DNA of 64,000 bases from NCBI GenBank assembly GCA_964035545.1, contig OZ037772.1, positions 9,397,150-9,461,149 on the forward strand, read 5' to 3'. Origin of the DNA: Bugula neritina (lineage: Eukaryota; Bryozoa; Gymnolaemata; Cheilostomatida; Bugulidae). Positions 33,298 through 45,475 of the stretch are shown here, piece after piece. The translations under genes and the position numbers were made by a program. The stretch's first letter is position 1; each line of letters starts with the position of its first letter. The notes below the pieces were generated by a model that was given only the letters and a program-made list of their open reading frames with translations, had not been told where the DNA came from and did no database searches.

Positions 33298-33589
33298 TTA
33301 GACTAGCATGTGCTGTGGCCTGTACGCTGCTGTTAAAGGAAGGCCAGGAAGGCCCACCTTGCTGCGACAGCCATTTTCATGCAGGTATTTGATATCCCAG
33401 ATGGAGGCTGCAAAGAAATATTTACTAGAGTTTTGCAATCAAAATAAAATTTTGATCCTGAGGTTTTCTGTCGAATTTGTGCTGTAGTTTCCAGTGTGGC
33501 CGGTTTTGCCGTCTGTGGAGCGGGTGGTGGTGCCGTTAAGTTGTGGCAAAGCTTGCTGCGGCAGCCATCCCCATGCAGGTATTTGATAT
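33298..33589 (-). pseudogene. Two diverged CPHGDGC-type exons
   Basis: 33298-33407 encodes SIWDIKYLHENGCRSKV and a short tail to TAA; two cysteines are lost (KYLH for KCPH, KVG for KVC). About 33440-33589 encodes DIKYLHGDGCRSKLC and an Ala/Pro-rich tail. Both keep the phase-1 acceptor position. They look like older members of the terminal-exon series at 29339-30781. Confidence 0.5.
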
Positions 33590-33891
33590 CTTAAATGGAG
33601 CCAAGATCTTATATGTAAAATTCTAATCATTATACTGGTATGGTTAAAAAAGTAGAATACAGGACGTTTTTATAATTATTCAGCTTCCGGAAGCTTTTAG
33701 CATTTTTAGCTGTTGTGTTTTGGGTATTACCCGTACATTGGTTTGGGTATTCCCATTTCGTTAATTATAGTTCCAGTACAGTGTACAGTTTAAGTGAGAG
33801 CATATTTGCGAATCTATGCATCAACACTCAATTTTTAATTATAATACTGGTATGGTTAATGAAGTAGAATGCAAGAATATTTTATAATTAC

Positions 33892-33939
33892 CAAGTTTTC
33901 CACAGCTCTTAGATTTTGATTAGTTTGGTTATTTCCCAT
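33892..33939 (-). other. MGN-type first exon, phase-shifted
   Basis: Encodes MGNNQTNQNLRAVENL and ends at a GTAATT donor. It has 48 bases, so it ends in phase 0, whereas the sister exons end in phase 1; the difference is one base before the donor. Probably inactive in the usual splicing pattern. A further degenerate copy without ATG lies near 33680-33735. Confidence 0.4.
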
Positions 33940-34430
33940 GTTTTTAAATTTTACAGTTCAAAGACAGTAATGTACTGTGTATAGGTAAAAGAATTATTCA
34001 GTGACAGTGTATTTGTGAAGCTACTCTTCAACTAATAGTAGGGTCAACTGATTGTTATGGTTTCACAGTGTTTGCTTGCAAAACTTCAGCATAGCTAAAA
34101 TTATTTATTCCATTGTACTATACACTTGGGAACGTAACTCCTTATTTTAAATCACATTATTTTTAATTTCCTCACAAGCCTTTTACTAAGAATTTTCAAT
34201 GTAAAGCTTTTAATTGGAATATAGCTTTTTCTATACATGAAAATAACTGAAACTTGCAATATTTGATAGCTACTTCCACTGCTAAGTTAATTCTTTCACA
34301 AAACAAAAATAGGAAATTAAAAGCTGGTTTAGGATTTCAACTACATTTAAACTCACAAGATATATCTAAAGTTTGACCTATCATACTGGTATGGTTAAAC
34401 AACTAGAATGCAGGACATTGTTATAATTAC

Positions 34431-34479
34431 CAAGTTTTTCACAGCTTGTGGAGGTTTTTGTTGTTTGTTTATTGCCCAT
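34431..34479 (-). other. MGN-type first exon
   Basis: 49 bases encoding MGNKQTTKTSTSCEKL, phase 1, GTAATT donor. It differs from the 30466-30520 exon in the middle but keeps MGN at the start and C-E-K-L-G at the end. Confidence 0.5.
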
Positions 34480-34497
34480 TTTCTTAAATATAATTAC

Positions 34498-34549
34498 CAA
34501 GTTTTCTGCAGCTTTTAGATTTTAATGTCGAGATTTGCGTATTGCCCAT
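34498..34549 (-). other. MGN-type first exon
   Basis: 52 bases encoding MGNTQISTLKSKSCRKL, phase 1, GTAATT donor. It lies only 18 bases upstream of the previous first exon, a very close tandem duplication. Confidence 0.5.
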
Positions 34550-34864
34550 GTTTTCAATGTTTTTAAAACAGTGCAGCCTATGAAAGATTATCTAATAGTA
34601 TCAATGAGTATTATGGCTTTAATGTTTTTGCTTCGGTTATGTTTTTGCCAATGTTTAAAAATGGCCTGATAGTTTTGTTTAATAGATGTCGGGCTCTCTC
34701 CAGCAAAATAATAACCCTTCCAGTTGAGATTAATTTTACAGAAAGACTACATCAATATTGATGAAAGTTAGCCTTTGCATAAAAAAAGCAAAACTAATTC
34801 ACCCCACATTATAACTTTTTCCCCTAACAAAGACTACATATAAAAACTCGATTTGAAAATTCAC

Positions 34865-34934
34865 CAGTACTTTCTTCAGGGGCTTGAAGATAAATCACCC
34901 CTGTTTCTCTGCAGTTACTGCTCAGTCCATGAGG
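34865..34934 (-). pseudogene. Lone exon similar to 37189-37287
   Basis: Encodes LSSNCRETGVIYLQAPEEST with a GTGAAT donor. This resembles LSCSRWELGARALQAPEQ in the membrane-anchored gene at 36418-37287. It is probably part of a partial duplicate of that gene. Confidence 0.35.
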
Positions 34935-35310
34935 CTATAATTTTGTTTAAATTTGATTAGAAAACGAATGCAACATTCAGTTTAAATTTGTTTTTTTCTT
35001 AAGCATGTTTTTTTAATCGTTGTGTTGTGCATGTCTGCAAGAATCTATTTAGTTTTGCTTTACATAAAAAGTGAAAAGCTGCAAAATTAACATACCTCTG
35101 TATAATAGCACCATACACTGTTACTGGCACCTTTTATACGGCACATAGGTAGATGCAGAACATCCGACAGTTTACTTTGAGTGACCGCAAAAATTCTGAT
35201 TGCTAGTCGTCCAGGATTTGGTAAGGCTGTTTGAGAAACTGATTTTTGAGAAGCAAGAAGAGATGTGAGTTGTCCTATCTGAGAGTAGCTGCTTGTAGAG
35301 GCACTAGTTG

Positions 35311-35376
35311 TTACTGGCACCTTTTATAGATAACATAAGCTGTTAACGCTGCCACCACAGCGCTGCCTATGTTGCC
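35311..35376 (-). pseudogene. Duplicate of the C-terminal membrane-anchor exon
   Basis: A 66-base exon, phase 0, encoding GNIGSAVVAALTAYVIYKRC and a final Q before TAA. Its ends match the 36418-36504 exon, but an internal deletion shortens the hydrophobic segment. A further tail fragment (YKRCQ, stop) occurs near 35110-35140. The partner exons upstream were not found. Confidence 0.45.
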
Positions 35377-36417
35377 CTACAACAGATAGCAATCAGCATC
35401 AATAGAATATATTACATAATACGACTTTGCTCTACTTAAGAAGCTTCCAGATAAATCTAAAAATTGGGAAAAAAATGGTCAAATTTATTAGGAGCATGGT
35501 TTCGTGTTAAACTAGAGTAACTTGATAATAAAAAAAACCTTAAAGATTTTAGAACTACATCTACATCATCTATCATTAGAACTATATTGAGGCTGTGCGT
35601 AATACAGACATGCAGTAGAGAATGAGTTCTGGCTTTGTAGAAAAACCAACCATTCTCACATCAATGTTGTTAATCTGGAGACTGTATTAAAGAGAATTAG
35701 CCAGGTCATTGGGTGGAGCTTCATGTTTGTCACACCGTCTGTTGACTCACTCAGAGTCGTGATCTGGGTAGGTAGTATACCATCAACATGCGTGGTGGTG
35801 TCAAGAAAAAGAGTAGTGAGGAGATGCTGGTAAACTGCCAGTCGAGTGTAAACTGTGACACTATATCTGAGTTTGAATCGCCAAAAACAAAGCTGACTGT
35901 GTGACCAGAGAGAGACAAAAACTACTGATGTGGATGTAACCGTATCACAGGCTAGACACTAATTGTAGAGATGCCTTTTGAGTTGTTGAGCTTTTCCGAA
36001 TGAGCGATCATGTAAATCTACAATAAGTCAAAAAAAAATTTTACTGCACATGTATATCACACAAACAGAGCATAGCATTTTATAGAACATGATGGCAGAC
36101 GATTCGTAGAAGTCTCAGCTTTACATATTATGTACGTTCACATTGCTAGCATAGGAGTGATAGCAATGATAAATGAAAATGCTTTTTGTCTCATTTACCC
36201 TGTTGATTTTAAAAAACATCTTTGTTGCCTGTTGACCATCATAAATTTGACATCAATTTATTTTGAGCACATGCAACTTAAACTTGTTTTTTTTCAACCA
36301 TTTGCATGTTCTCACTACTCAATTTGTTGTGGCTGCAAGAATATATTTATAATCTTTGCTTTACATAAAAGTAAAAGCCTGCAAATTACCTTACCTCTGT
36401 CATAGCACCATATGGTG

Positions 36418-37287
36418 TTACTGGCACCTTTTATACAGCGCATAGGCTGTCAACACAACCACACCCACCACAGTCGCTGCCACCACAGCGCTGCCTATGT
36501 TGCTCTACAACAAATAGCAATCAGCATCAATAGAATATGTTACATTATACAACTTTGCTTTTCTTAAAAATCTTTGAGAAAACTACAGATTAAGAAAAGA
36601 AAGTAGTTTAATTTAGTGGAAGCATGGTTTTGTATTAGACTAGAGTTCTAATGAAAAAGCCTTTAGGATTTTAAAACTGCAGTTCTAATAAAAAGGCCTT
36701 TAAGATTTTAAGACTGCAGTCTTACATTGTGCTGCTCTGACTGCTGTTGCTGCTCTTCACCTGCTGCTTCTCGAGCCAAGACATGGGACGCCGAATCAGG
36801 CTGTGAGACGCTTCCTCCACCAAGTAGTGGCTCTTCTGGAAGCACCGAGAGAGCTGCCTCACCCCGGCCCACTTTGTCAGACGCAGCAACTTCACTCAGA
36901 TCTCCACTATCCTCAGCTATAAAAAATTGCACATAATTTATGTTAGTTTTTATAACATTCTGTTAACTTCTATAAGTTCTCATTTTATAAATTTGCAGCT
37001 GTCCAACTTCTACACAGTTTAAATAAAAGTTTATTTCCCTGTTGTATAGATTTTATTGCTTGATATGAATAATTCATAAACATAATTTGAAGCAACTAAT
37101 CTTTTATCAAACAAATGAGTGTCTTGCGTCGTTCTAACTTTTTTGATACAATATTTTCAACGCAAACTATGAAGGATATGATATTCACCTTGCTCAGGGG
37201 CTTGTAGCGCCCTCGCCCCTAGCTCCCAACGACTGCAAGAAAGCGCGAGATGCTGCTTGCGTAGAGCCCTTTTGCCTACGCTGTCGT
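36418..37287 (-). CDS. C-terminal exons of a tail-anchored membrane protein, unknown
   Basis: Three exons join in frame: 37189-37287 (phase 1 to 1), 36726-36916 (1 to 0) and 36418-36504 (0 to stop). The second exon is acidic and Glu/Gln-rich. The last encodes SNIGS and then a hydrophobic helix, AVVAATVVGVVVLTAYAL, ending YKRCQ and TAA: a single membrane span with a five-residue basic tail. That is the layout of a tail-anchored or type-I membrane protein. The start lies to the right. A weak candidate first exon (MVHITSKTLLAVNL, minus strand from about 37452, phase 1) exists but has a poor donor. The family is not recognised. Confidence 0.5.
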
Positions 37288-39262
37288 CTAAATTTGTAAA
37301 ACATAATAAGTGGTTCTGTAGAACTCTGTTCAATAAATAATATAGGATAAATACAAGTTTTTTTAAATTTAATTCTTTATATTGCTATGCCTGATATAAT
37401 ACCTAAGTTAACTGCAAGCAAAGTTTTACTGGTTATATGAACCATGTTCATCATATACTCTCCAATTACCTTAATTGAGAATTGTTAGTTGTTTTGAAAG
37501 TGTTTTTTTATTTTAAAGAAAATAAAAAATAATATTTTTTCAGGTAAAAAATCTAAAATTTCACTTTTTAAACCCCCATTGCCTGTTTAATATAATGAAA
37601 AAAATAATTTTATTTCTTTTAGTTTGTTGGTTAGCTTAAACTTTTTATATATCAATTGCTAATAAAAAGAAGCAATTTTAAAAATAACTTACAATATTTT
37701 GCATAATATAAAAAAAATTGTATCATAAAATACTATCTAACACATGGTCGTGTAAAAACAACAACTGTTAGGGGTAGGTCAAATTTTTACCCCCTTTTTG
37801 TGACATTCACTTCTTCAGCCCCTAATATTTACCTTTAGCAAACAAATTATATTACTTCGGCATGAATTAAAAAAATTAAATAGTCATTAATTATATCAAA
37901 TTATAGCTTTTGTTCATGTTTGTTCACAAAAATATGTAAATTTTCTCATTTATTTATTTATTCATTACCAATGCATTATTTCTACAAACTACTTCTGTTA
38001 CTTGTTAGTCCATCACCATATCTGTTTGAATCATTTAAACATAATAGACTATTTTGCTATTTGTGAAGTTATAGTATTTTTTGATTTAAATAAATTATAA
38101 AAATAAAAATATAAACATATTATGATTTTTTGTTGATTATATTTAGATTATTTAAACAGCAGTTTTAAGATATTTAAAACAGTAAAATTGCACATGTAAT
38201 ATTCAATATGCTGAGCTTGACTATTATGTAATGTAGAAAAGCTATCAGCACATAAACATAATATCTTTGAATGCATATGCTATATAAAGGTGACCAACTG
38301 TTATATTTAGAAAATAATTATCATGTTTATATGACAAAAACAGAGATCGACTGCCTAAAGGGTTTGCAAACTGCAAACGGAAAAGTTTTAGAGTATAATG
38401 TGAGTGTTTATATATGTTTGTTTTCATTATATGAAATCAATCAAATTTTTCAAAATATTATATTTATAGAACCTTATTAGGTAGTTTCCTACTGAAGCAG
38501 GATAACATAATGATAAAAGTGTGCTCAATTTTTTATTTTAATTAAACTAAATTAAATTGAAATTCAATTACCAACAGTAATAATTCAGTCTGCATAAATT
38601 TCTGTGAGGGTGTGAGATAAACCGTTCCATTAGACATATCACATGGAAAGTGGCTATAGAAACAAGTGAGCATTTAGCTAGTTTATTTTACTGGCGTTAC
38701 AGAGATCCAGCATTGGTTGAGTTGTGAAAATGATAACTAAATATAATGTAGAATACTTTGTACGTTTTTTCTGCCTTTGTAATTAAATTCTGGCGAGTGC
38801 AACTTTATTCATACTGCAACTATAAAACTAATATTTAGCAATAAGTACTTGTCTTCTGACAGCTTTGCCGGCTCAAAGTTAAAAGATTCTTTGAGAAATT
38901 TAGATTGGAGAAAATCAAATAAATTTTTGTGTGTATATATAAGCATAACTATAGGCATTATTAATTTATTTACATAGAACTGAAGAATTTTAAAAGGCAG
39001 GAATTTAATCTAAAAACACAAATAAAGCATGCATGGTTAAAATGTTGAAAAAACAGTTACTTTTCTACTAAGAACATGTAGCAAATATTTTCATATAGAC
39101 CATAAGCATTTAAAATGACTTCAAAATAAAAAGTACCACAATTATGATCTAACTTTCTATTTACTGTATATGCAACAAGAGATATACAAGCAGATTCTGA
39201 AATAACTTGATTTATGTGGTACCTATAATATGTTATTATTCTTCAGTATCACAGTAGTGCCT
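37288..39262. other. AT-rich non-coding stretch
   Basis: Apart from the doubtful first exon near 37410-37452 I see no exon, RNA gene or mobile element. The part just left of 39262 is the presumed 3' untranslated region of zinc-finger copy A; the stretch near 39080-39140 is similar to the 3' flanks of copies B-F. Confidence 0.5.
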
Positions 39263-41715
39263 TTAGTGAGGTTTATTACTTGTGTGTCCTCTCTTAAGAT
39301 GGTTAGCAAAATATTTCTTCTTTGTTGTTCTGTAGTCACATGTATTGCAAACATGTACATTTTCATCAGAGTGAGTTGCTATATGTCCTTCCATAAAGCC
39401 TCCGTTTGGTGTCTCATATCTACACAGAGGACATTTCCATTTTCCTGTTCTATTGTCTGTAGGCCCAAAATAAAAGAGTAAATTGCTTATATAACAGTTG
39501 CAACATCATATCACATTGTTTAAGAACTGCTTATAGTAAATTATATTTAATACACACACACACCCACACGCACACGCACGCGCACGCGTACACACACACG
39601 CGCACACATTCATGGACAAGCAAGAACACTGTAAAAACACCCAACACTAAAAAATAGTAGGGTCTATCATCGGAAATAGTGTTGTAACTACAAAATTACT
39701 TATACTCATTATTAATTTTATATAACTTTTATCACAACTAAATCTAGTCAGTCAACAATAAATTAGCAACTAACCAATAGTTGGGGTCAATGCAGAGACA
39801 TTGCTGGCTCTAGCCAGCGAGAATGATGGAACGGAAAAAATCTCATCTGTCTGTTGATTGGATGTTGGATTTTGCTGAATAGAAGATGGAGTCTGTGAAT
39901 GAGTTGGTTGCGTGAAGAGTCTAGGTAAAATAGAATGACTCTGATTTACTGCAGAAATATCTTCACTGCTATAGAACAGAAAACTATCTGTTTGTCTGTC
40001 TGTCTGAAAGTTTGGTAGACAAATATTTTGGTCATAAGTTGGTAGATTAAATGTCTGTAGACTTGGAGTTGGTTGTACGAAAAGTTTAGGCAAAGTAGAG
40101 TGGCTCTGAAGAACTGCAGAAGTATATTTACTCTCAGAAAACTGGACATTCTCTGCTTCTGCATTTGCCTGTAAATTTGGCAGTAAGATGTTTACGTCTT
40201 GAGTTGGTAAACTGTTTGTCAGTAAACTTGGTAAATTATAGTTTTGGTCTATGCTTGATAGATTTGATTGAGATGGTACCATGAAAATCTCGTATAAATC
40301 AAAGTCGCTTAAATTTACTAAAACAACATTGTTTCTCTCAGCATCTTGAAGGTTTTGATTTAAAGTGTCTGTCTGCAAGTTTAATGTTTCCGTATTTGGG
40401 CTAAAGACTGGCACAGTCTCAAGTGTTTGCTCTACAAAGGTGTCAGACAAAGTGAGATCACCTCCTTGTGCTGCAGGATTGCTACCAATGTCCTCACATT
40501 GAATATCTTCAGTTGTCGCACTGGTTTCTGGATCTGATGACTGAAGATTCCTTTCCCAAGTTGATGAATGAAACTCAGGTAAAGTAAATTGACTCTCATA
40601 CACCACTGCAGCACTTTCTCTATCAAGAACATGTATATCTTCTACTTCTTTGCTAAATGGTTCAGATGACTGGATTTCTTGGTAACCAGATGGCAGCTGG
40701 AAAGTGTTCTGTGTTATCACCATGTCTGCTGGAGAATCTGTTCTTTCTGGACTGTTTAAATATTGCTCTTTTAAAACTCTCACAGCTTCTGCAGTTTCTA
40801 CAAAAGAAATAAACATCCCTTTGCAACTGATACTTTTTTATAGAATGTGCATGCAGTTTTTGCACTTGTCACAAAGTTTTTAACAAACATTTCAATTTTA
40901 ATTTGTTTCTATCAATACAGATTTCAGCAACATATTATACACTGTCTTTTTATTGTCTGAAAAAATAATATTTAGTACTCTTAAACTTGCTCAAACCTTA
41001 AGTTGACATATAAATTTAGAAACATTTGAAACTTTACTTAGCAACTTTGCTACATATTAAAAAGGTAATACACTCAACAAAATTTTTTAACCCATCAAGT
41101 GTCCTAAACTACAAAGTGAACGGATAAAGGTGCACACAGATATAAGCAGTATTGATATTTTGGTAACAAATGGTCGACTGAACTACCCTAGGGAGCGTAT
41201 AAGACAACTCTGACCAGCACTGGCTAGGTTTGGGGGTGGTGGAGTGCCCTCCAATGTCAAATGTTCTTTTTTGTCCACTAAACACATTTCCCTCTAGCAA
41301 TTATACACCAGTGCATATTAATTTATTTCAAATTACTAACCAGCATCAGCTGTCACACTTTTTGAGCTGGTGTTCAGGTAAACATTTCCTTGATCTTCAT
41401 TAGAATCATGTAATGCCTGCCATAAATCTTCTATATCTAAAATGTAGATTTTGTAACTTTTAAAAACATTTTTAGCTTCTCTTATCAAAAAGTGCAGATT
41501 GTCCTGCAGATAAAATGAACTACATAAACTAATCAACTCAAATTTCTAAAGCTGGTAAATATTATGAAAAAAACAATTTATTTCCTATGCAATATAGACA
41601 TGTGCCATACTTGATCTGCATTTCAACCTTTAATACAGTAAAATATATGCACCAAATAGATTTAGGAATTTACTGAAATACATTCTCTATACGTACTTGA
41701 CATATCATCTGCCAT
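39263..41715 (-). CDS. Two-finger C2H2 protein, tandem copy A
   Basis: Exons 41697-41715, 41341-41436, 39775-40797 and 39263-39456 join in frame to 443 residues (1332 bases). Start MADDMS; all introns are phase 1. The 1023-base third exon encodes a Ser/Gln/Asn/Thr-rich, probably disordered region with repeated QSHSTLPKLF-like phrases. It begins ETAEAVRV and has lost the PLDLS motif present in E and F. The last exon holds two C2H2 fingers (CPLC...H-x3-H; CNTCDYR...H-x4-H) and ends NKPH. Family knowledge: such fingers usually bind DNA or RNA in the nucleus. Two fingers alone specify little sequence, so dimerisation or partners are likely. Confidence 0.85.
39552..39608. repeat. CA/CG dinucleotide microsatellite in copy A intron
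   Basis: Alternating purine-pyrimidine tract with CACACG and CGCGCACGCG segments, a Z-DNA-prone composition. A related CA/GA tract lies in the same intron of copy B (43466-43556). Confidence 0.85.
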
Positions 41716-43184
41716 CTTAAGTAAAACTCAACACTAAAAGTAAAGTGAAACTGTATAGACTTGCTGTAACACAATTTTATATGCACACACATGGGACTAG
41801 ATAAGATTAGGTAGCTTTTTCTTCAACTTCCTAAGTTACAGTATTTTGAAAAACACTGCACTTCTTTCAAAAAGCAAAAAAGCTTTGCTGTAAAAACCTT
41901 TGCATAGCCCGCTATTTTCATATTATTTTATTTCATTATACGTGTGTTAATCAAGGGGTTTTTATAACTATATACCTAAAGCTTTCATATTAAATTCTAG
42001 TAGATTCAATTAAAGATAATTTGTTTAATTGCATGCCAAATACATAAACTTTCAATTTATTCACTTGAATTCCTAATAAGATATAAGCTGGCAAATTTAT
42101 AAATTACATTTATGTTCCATCTTGATTTCTTATGCAGAAATTTTTTCTAAAACTAATGTAAGAAAAAAAAATTTTGACAGAAAGATAATTAGCACCCAAA
42201 AATCAAATAGTGTGCTCATCATGTGAATTCTTACATCAATAAGTATGAGGTATATGATAGTTTGTAAATCCATGAAAAGATTGAGCAAATTCTATGTCAT
42301 TCAAAACTTGACTGACTGCAATTTGCATTCGTTCAGCTGGCAGAGTAAAGTGACTTTGGTTTATGGCAAAAATATTCTGCTTGTATACAATTTAAAGGTT
42401 TTTGGTTTCAGTATTTGTTAGCTGACTCATTGATTGATTGGATTAGGGAGCAGCCGTGGTCCAAGGGTTAAATCGCTTGCTTTGTGAACACAAAGTCATG
42501 AGTTCGAACTTTGACAAAGGTTGTTGGTGATGTTAGGAAAAGCATCCATAATTGTTCCTGTGCCTCATCTGAACAAGTTCCTAGCCTGTTCTAACAAAAA
42601 CCCTTTCTATTAAGGGTTTCTCACAGGTATAGCAATTATAAACTTGCATGAGTTTTTTGTTTATTGATTGACTGCCATGGATTGGTTACAGGATTGTAAG
42701 TGTTGATTCAGTTACTGTGTCATTGGATATAATCTCTAGATGGCTAATTTATTCACAATTTATCTTATGTAGAAGTAAAATATTAATTTTTAAATGTCTT
42801 TAACCAGACAAGAAAATTTTCCCATCAGTGAGTTTTACATTGATAGGGGAAAAAAGTCTAAGCGAGTATTTGACCCATTTATTATAATTGGTTATATTTA
42901 ACTAAAACATATGAAACTGTAGAAATTTATTTAAAATTGGAAGTAAAAACATTCATTCTTTAAAAAAATTTATCACAGTTAAAATTGCCCGTTTGTGATG
43001 AGCTTGAGTGAATGTTTTTCTATAGACTACAAACTTTTAAAATTACCTCAAAATCAAAATTATTAGCTGCGCATTCAACTAGCTGATGCATTTCAATATG
43101 CCTACTCAGATCAGACTGACATAAACACGCAGCATGCAGTAGTCATGGAATAAATTTATTTTGATTTTGTGCACAAAATCAAAA
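41716..43184 (-). other. Spacer A/B with relic exon and SINE
   Basis: Near 42318-42405 the plus strand (GCAGAGTAAAGTGACTTTGG, then a motif like GCAAAAATATTCTG) resembles a part of the large low-complexity exon of the array genes. It is a decayed exon relic on the minus strand. Similar relics occur at about 48490-48580, 55035-55115 and 59585-59660. 42445-42660 is a family-1 SINE (plus strand) with GTGATGTTAGGAAAAGCAT and a GGGTTTCTCACAGG tail. Confidence 0.6.
42445..42660 (+). mobile_element. tRNA-derived SINE (family 1)
   Basis: Head GGGAGCAGCCGTGGTCCAAG, B-box-like GAGTTCGAACTTTG, body GGTGATGTTAGG and tail TTTCTCACAGGTATAGCAAT. It is the best-preserved copy with 21185-21405. Confidence 0.85.
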
Positions 43185-44634
43185 TTAATCTATGCCATGA
43201 ATTCTTTGAGCATGTCTAGTAAAACGCTTTCTTGTTTCTGCTCTGTAGTCACATATATTGCAAACATAAATAGTTTTATAGGAGTGAGTTGCTATATGAT
43301 CATTCATGGTTTGTTTCTGATTTATCTCATAACTACAATGAGGGCATTTCCACTTCTCGGTTCTCAAATCTGTAAGCCCAAAGCAAGAGAGATACTGGCA
43401 GTATAGTTTATATATAGAGTGCAAAAGCAGAATTTATTGTTTCAAAGCTGTTTATATTAATTTACATTCACACACATGCACAGACACTCAGACACAAAGT
43501 GAGAGAGCCAGAGAGGCAGAGAGAGAAAGAGGGAAAAAAGAAAGAGAGAGAAACACACTCTTGAATAGACAAACATGCACAGAGTTTAAACACTCAAAAC
43601 TATTGAAAAATTAAGATGTGTAACTATGGAAAATGCTTTACAAGCACAAAATTGGTTATACTAATAGCAAATTGTATCCTACATTGAATGCAACCTATGT
43701 AGTCAAGTAAGAAATAATTGATAATTACTTACAATAATCTAGAGAAGAGTCAGCGTCAATAATAACTTCAGACCTTGAGGTTGATGGAGTGGAGTGAATC
43801 TCATCTATCTGTTGATTGGATGTTAGATTTTGCTGAGTACAAGATGGAGTCTGTGAATAAGTTATTGGTGTAAAAAGTCTAGACGAAGTAGAGTGGCTTT
43901 GATTCACTGCAGAAGTATTTTCACTGTCAAAAAGCTGAACACTTTCTGCTTTTGTGTTTTGTTGTATATTAGATGAATGAACATTTTGGTTATAAGTTGG
44001 TAAGTTGTATGTCTGTAGATATGGTAGGGGATAGCTTTGGTCTATAACTGATGAATTCAATTCATATGGTGGAAATTGAAAGTTCTCATTCAACTCTTGT
44101 GTTTGTGGATTTAGTGGCTGCTCATTTTGGCCACATACTAGTGAGGTTCCAAAGATTTGATTGACAGAGGGTTCAGTCAATCGGCCTCCATGTACCGCAC
44201 AATTGCTAATGATGTCAACACGTTGCATATCTTGATTTCTTGTACTGGTCTGTTGATCTGAGGACAAAATACTCTGTTCATAAATTCGAGAATGAAACTC
44301 GGGTGAAGTGAAGCGCTGGAATTGAGACACAGTGGCATCAATTTCTTCGCCAAGAGATTGATATCTCTCTCTTGCACATCCTTCATTTAAAATGCCTACA
44401 GTAACGTGTAAGAACACTTTTTGGCTCTTTTTTAAAATATAAAATCTACTGGCAATTATACCTCTACATTATAAGTTAAAAAATGTAATCAATTCAATTA
44501 GCGAAACAGGGGGAAAAATAACCTTTACTACTTTATAGCACCAGAACTAAAAATTGGTAAAATATGCATCACATTATTCTAAGAATTTAGTAGAAGAAAG
44601 TCACTCTATACTTACTTGACATTCTATCTGCCAT
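43185..44634 (-). CDS. Two-finger C2H2 protein, tandem copy B (short form)
   Basis: Exons 44616-44634, 43733-44395 and 43185-43369 join in frame to 288 residues (867 bases). Start MADRMS. The separate second exon of the other copies is fused to the large exon: after the first intron the frame reads ILNEGCARERYQSLGEEID, where the others have an N-EGCIRQEQDSNDEL exon. No PLDLS motif. Two C2H2 fingers (CPHCSYE...H-x3-H and CNICDYR...H-x4-H) end the protein, with a short tail GID. All introns are phase 1. Confidence 0.85.
43466..43556. repeat. CA then GA microsatellite in copy B intron
   Basis: A CACACA-rich stretch is followed by an interrupted GAGAGA run, in the intron before the zinc-finger exon, equivalent in place to 39552-39608 of copy A. 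Confidence 0.8.
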
Positions 44635-45475
44635 CTCAAGTACAACTCAACACTAAAAGTACAATGTAACTAAAAAGAAATGCTGTAACACAGCGTTGTC
44701 TGCACTTTGAAAACAATATTGTAAATTGTAATTATATTTTCATGTAAATATTTTACCATCTAGTGAAAATCTGCCAAACAAAGAGAAGCTATTGTAAAAG
44801 CCAGCTTTTATCAAACCATTTCATTCATACACATGCTAAAGCTTTTGTGATGTTTGTAAGTATTGGGCTGGTTCACATTGCTAGAGCTTCAAAACACCAG
44901 TGTAGTTGTGAAAATGATAACTGAAAATAACATTCCATCCATTTTGTTCTTTTTGATGCCTTTTTATGTATACAGAAGAAGTTTTAAAAATTGTATATTA
45001 TCCTAAAACGATTATTGCATTAATAATATATGTCCCCTGACAACTTAGACAACTCCAAAATACAAGCTTCTTTAGGTAATGGGAGCTGAAGATAATCTAA
45101 TAGATAAGTATTGTGTTGACTATGAGCAATCTTTGATGTGTTTAAACATGTTTTCTATAATTAATGTTTTGAAGAAACAAAAGGTTATAGTAGCTATAAG
45201 AATACACTTATAAAATGGAATGCAAAATACAAGTTAAAAACAGTTGATATCACTTTTCTACTATAATGAACATGCAGTGATTGTTTTTTATAGACCAGAA
45301 ACAATCAAAATGGCTTCAAAATAATAAAATCTTACAACACTAAATTCACATGTATAGTCTAATATGATGGCTTGAAATTTAGAAAAGTTACATTTTCTTC
45401 TTTCACTGATGAGCTTTAAGATGTTTCTTTACATGGTATACTTCTGTGAATATTATATTTACCACAGTGGTTACA

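Noticed and set aside
36727-36936. Plus-strand Ser/Cys-rich frame at 36727-36936
   Set aside because: It overlaps antisense to a well-bounded minus-strand exon (36726-36916) whose splice phases join in frame to the membrane-anchor exon.
37410-37452. First exon MVHITSKTLLAVNL for the tail-anchored gene
   Set aside because: Phase fits, but the donor is weak and no conservation supports it, so it is mentioned only as a candidate within the gene entry.
39541-43560. CRISPR-like or other ordered repeat array
   Set aside because: The repeated blocks here are dinucleotide microsatellites in homologous introns; spacing is irregular and the genome is eukaryotic.
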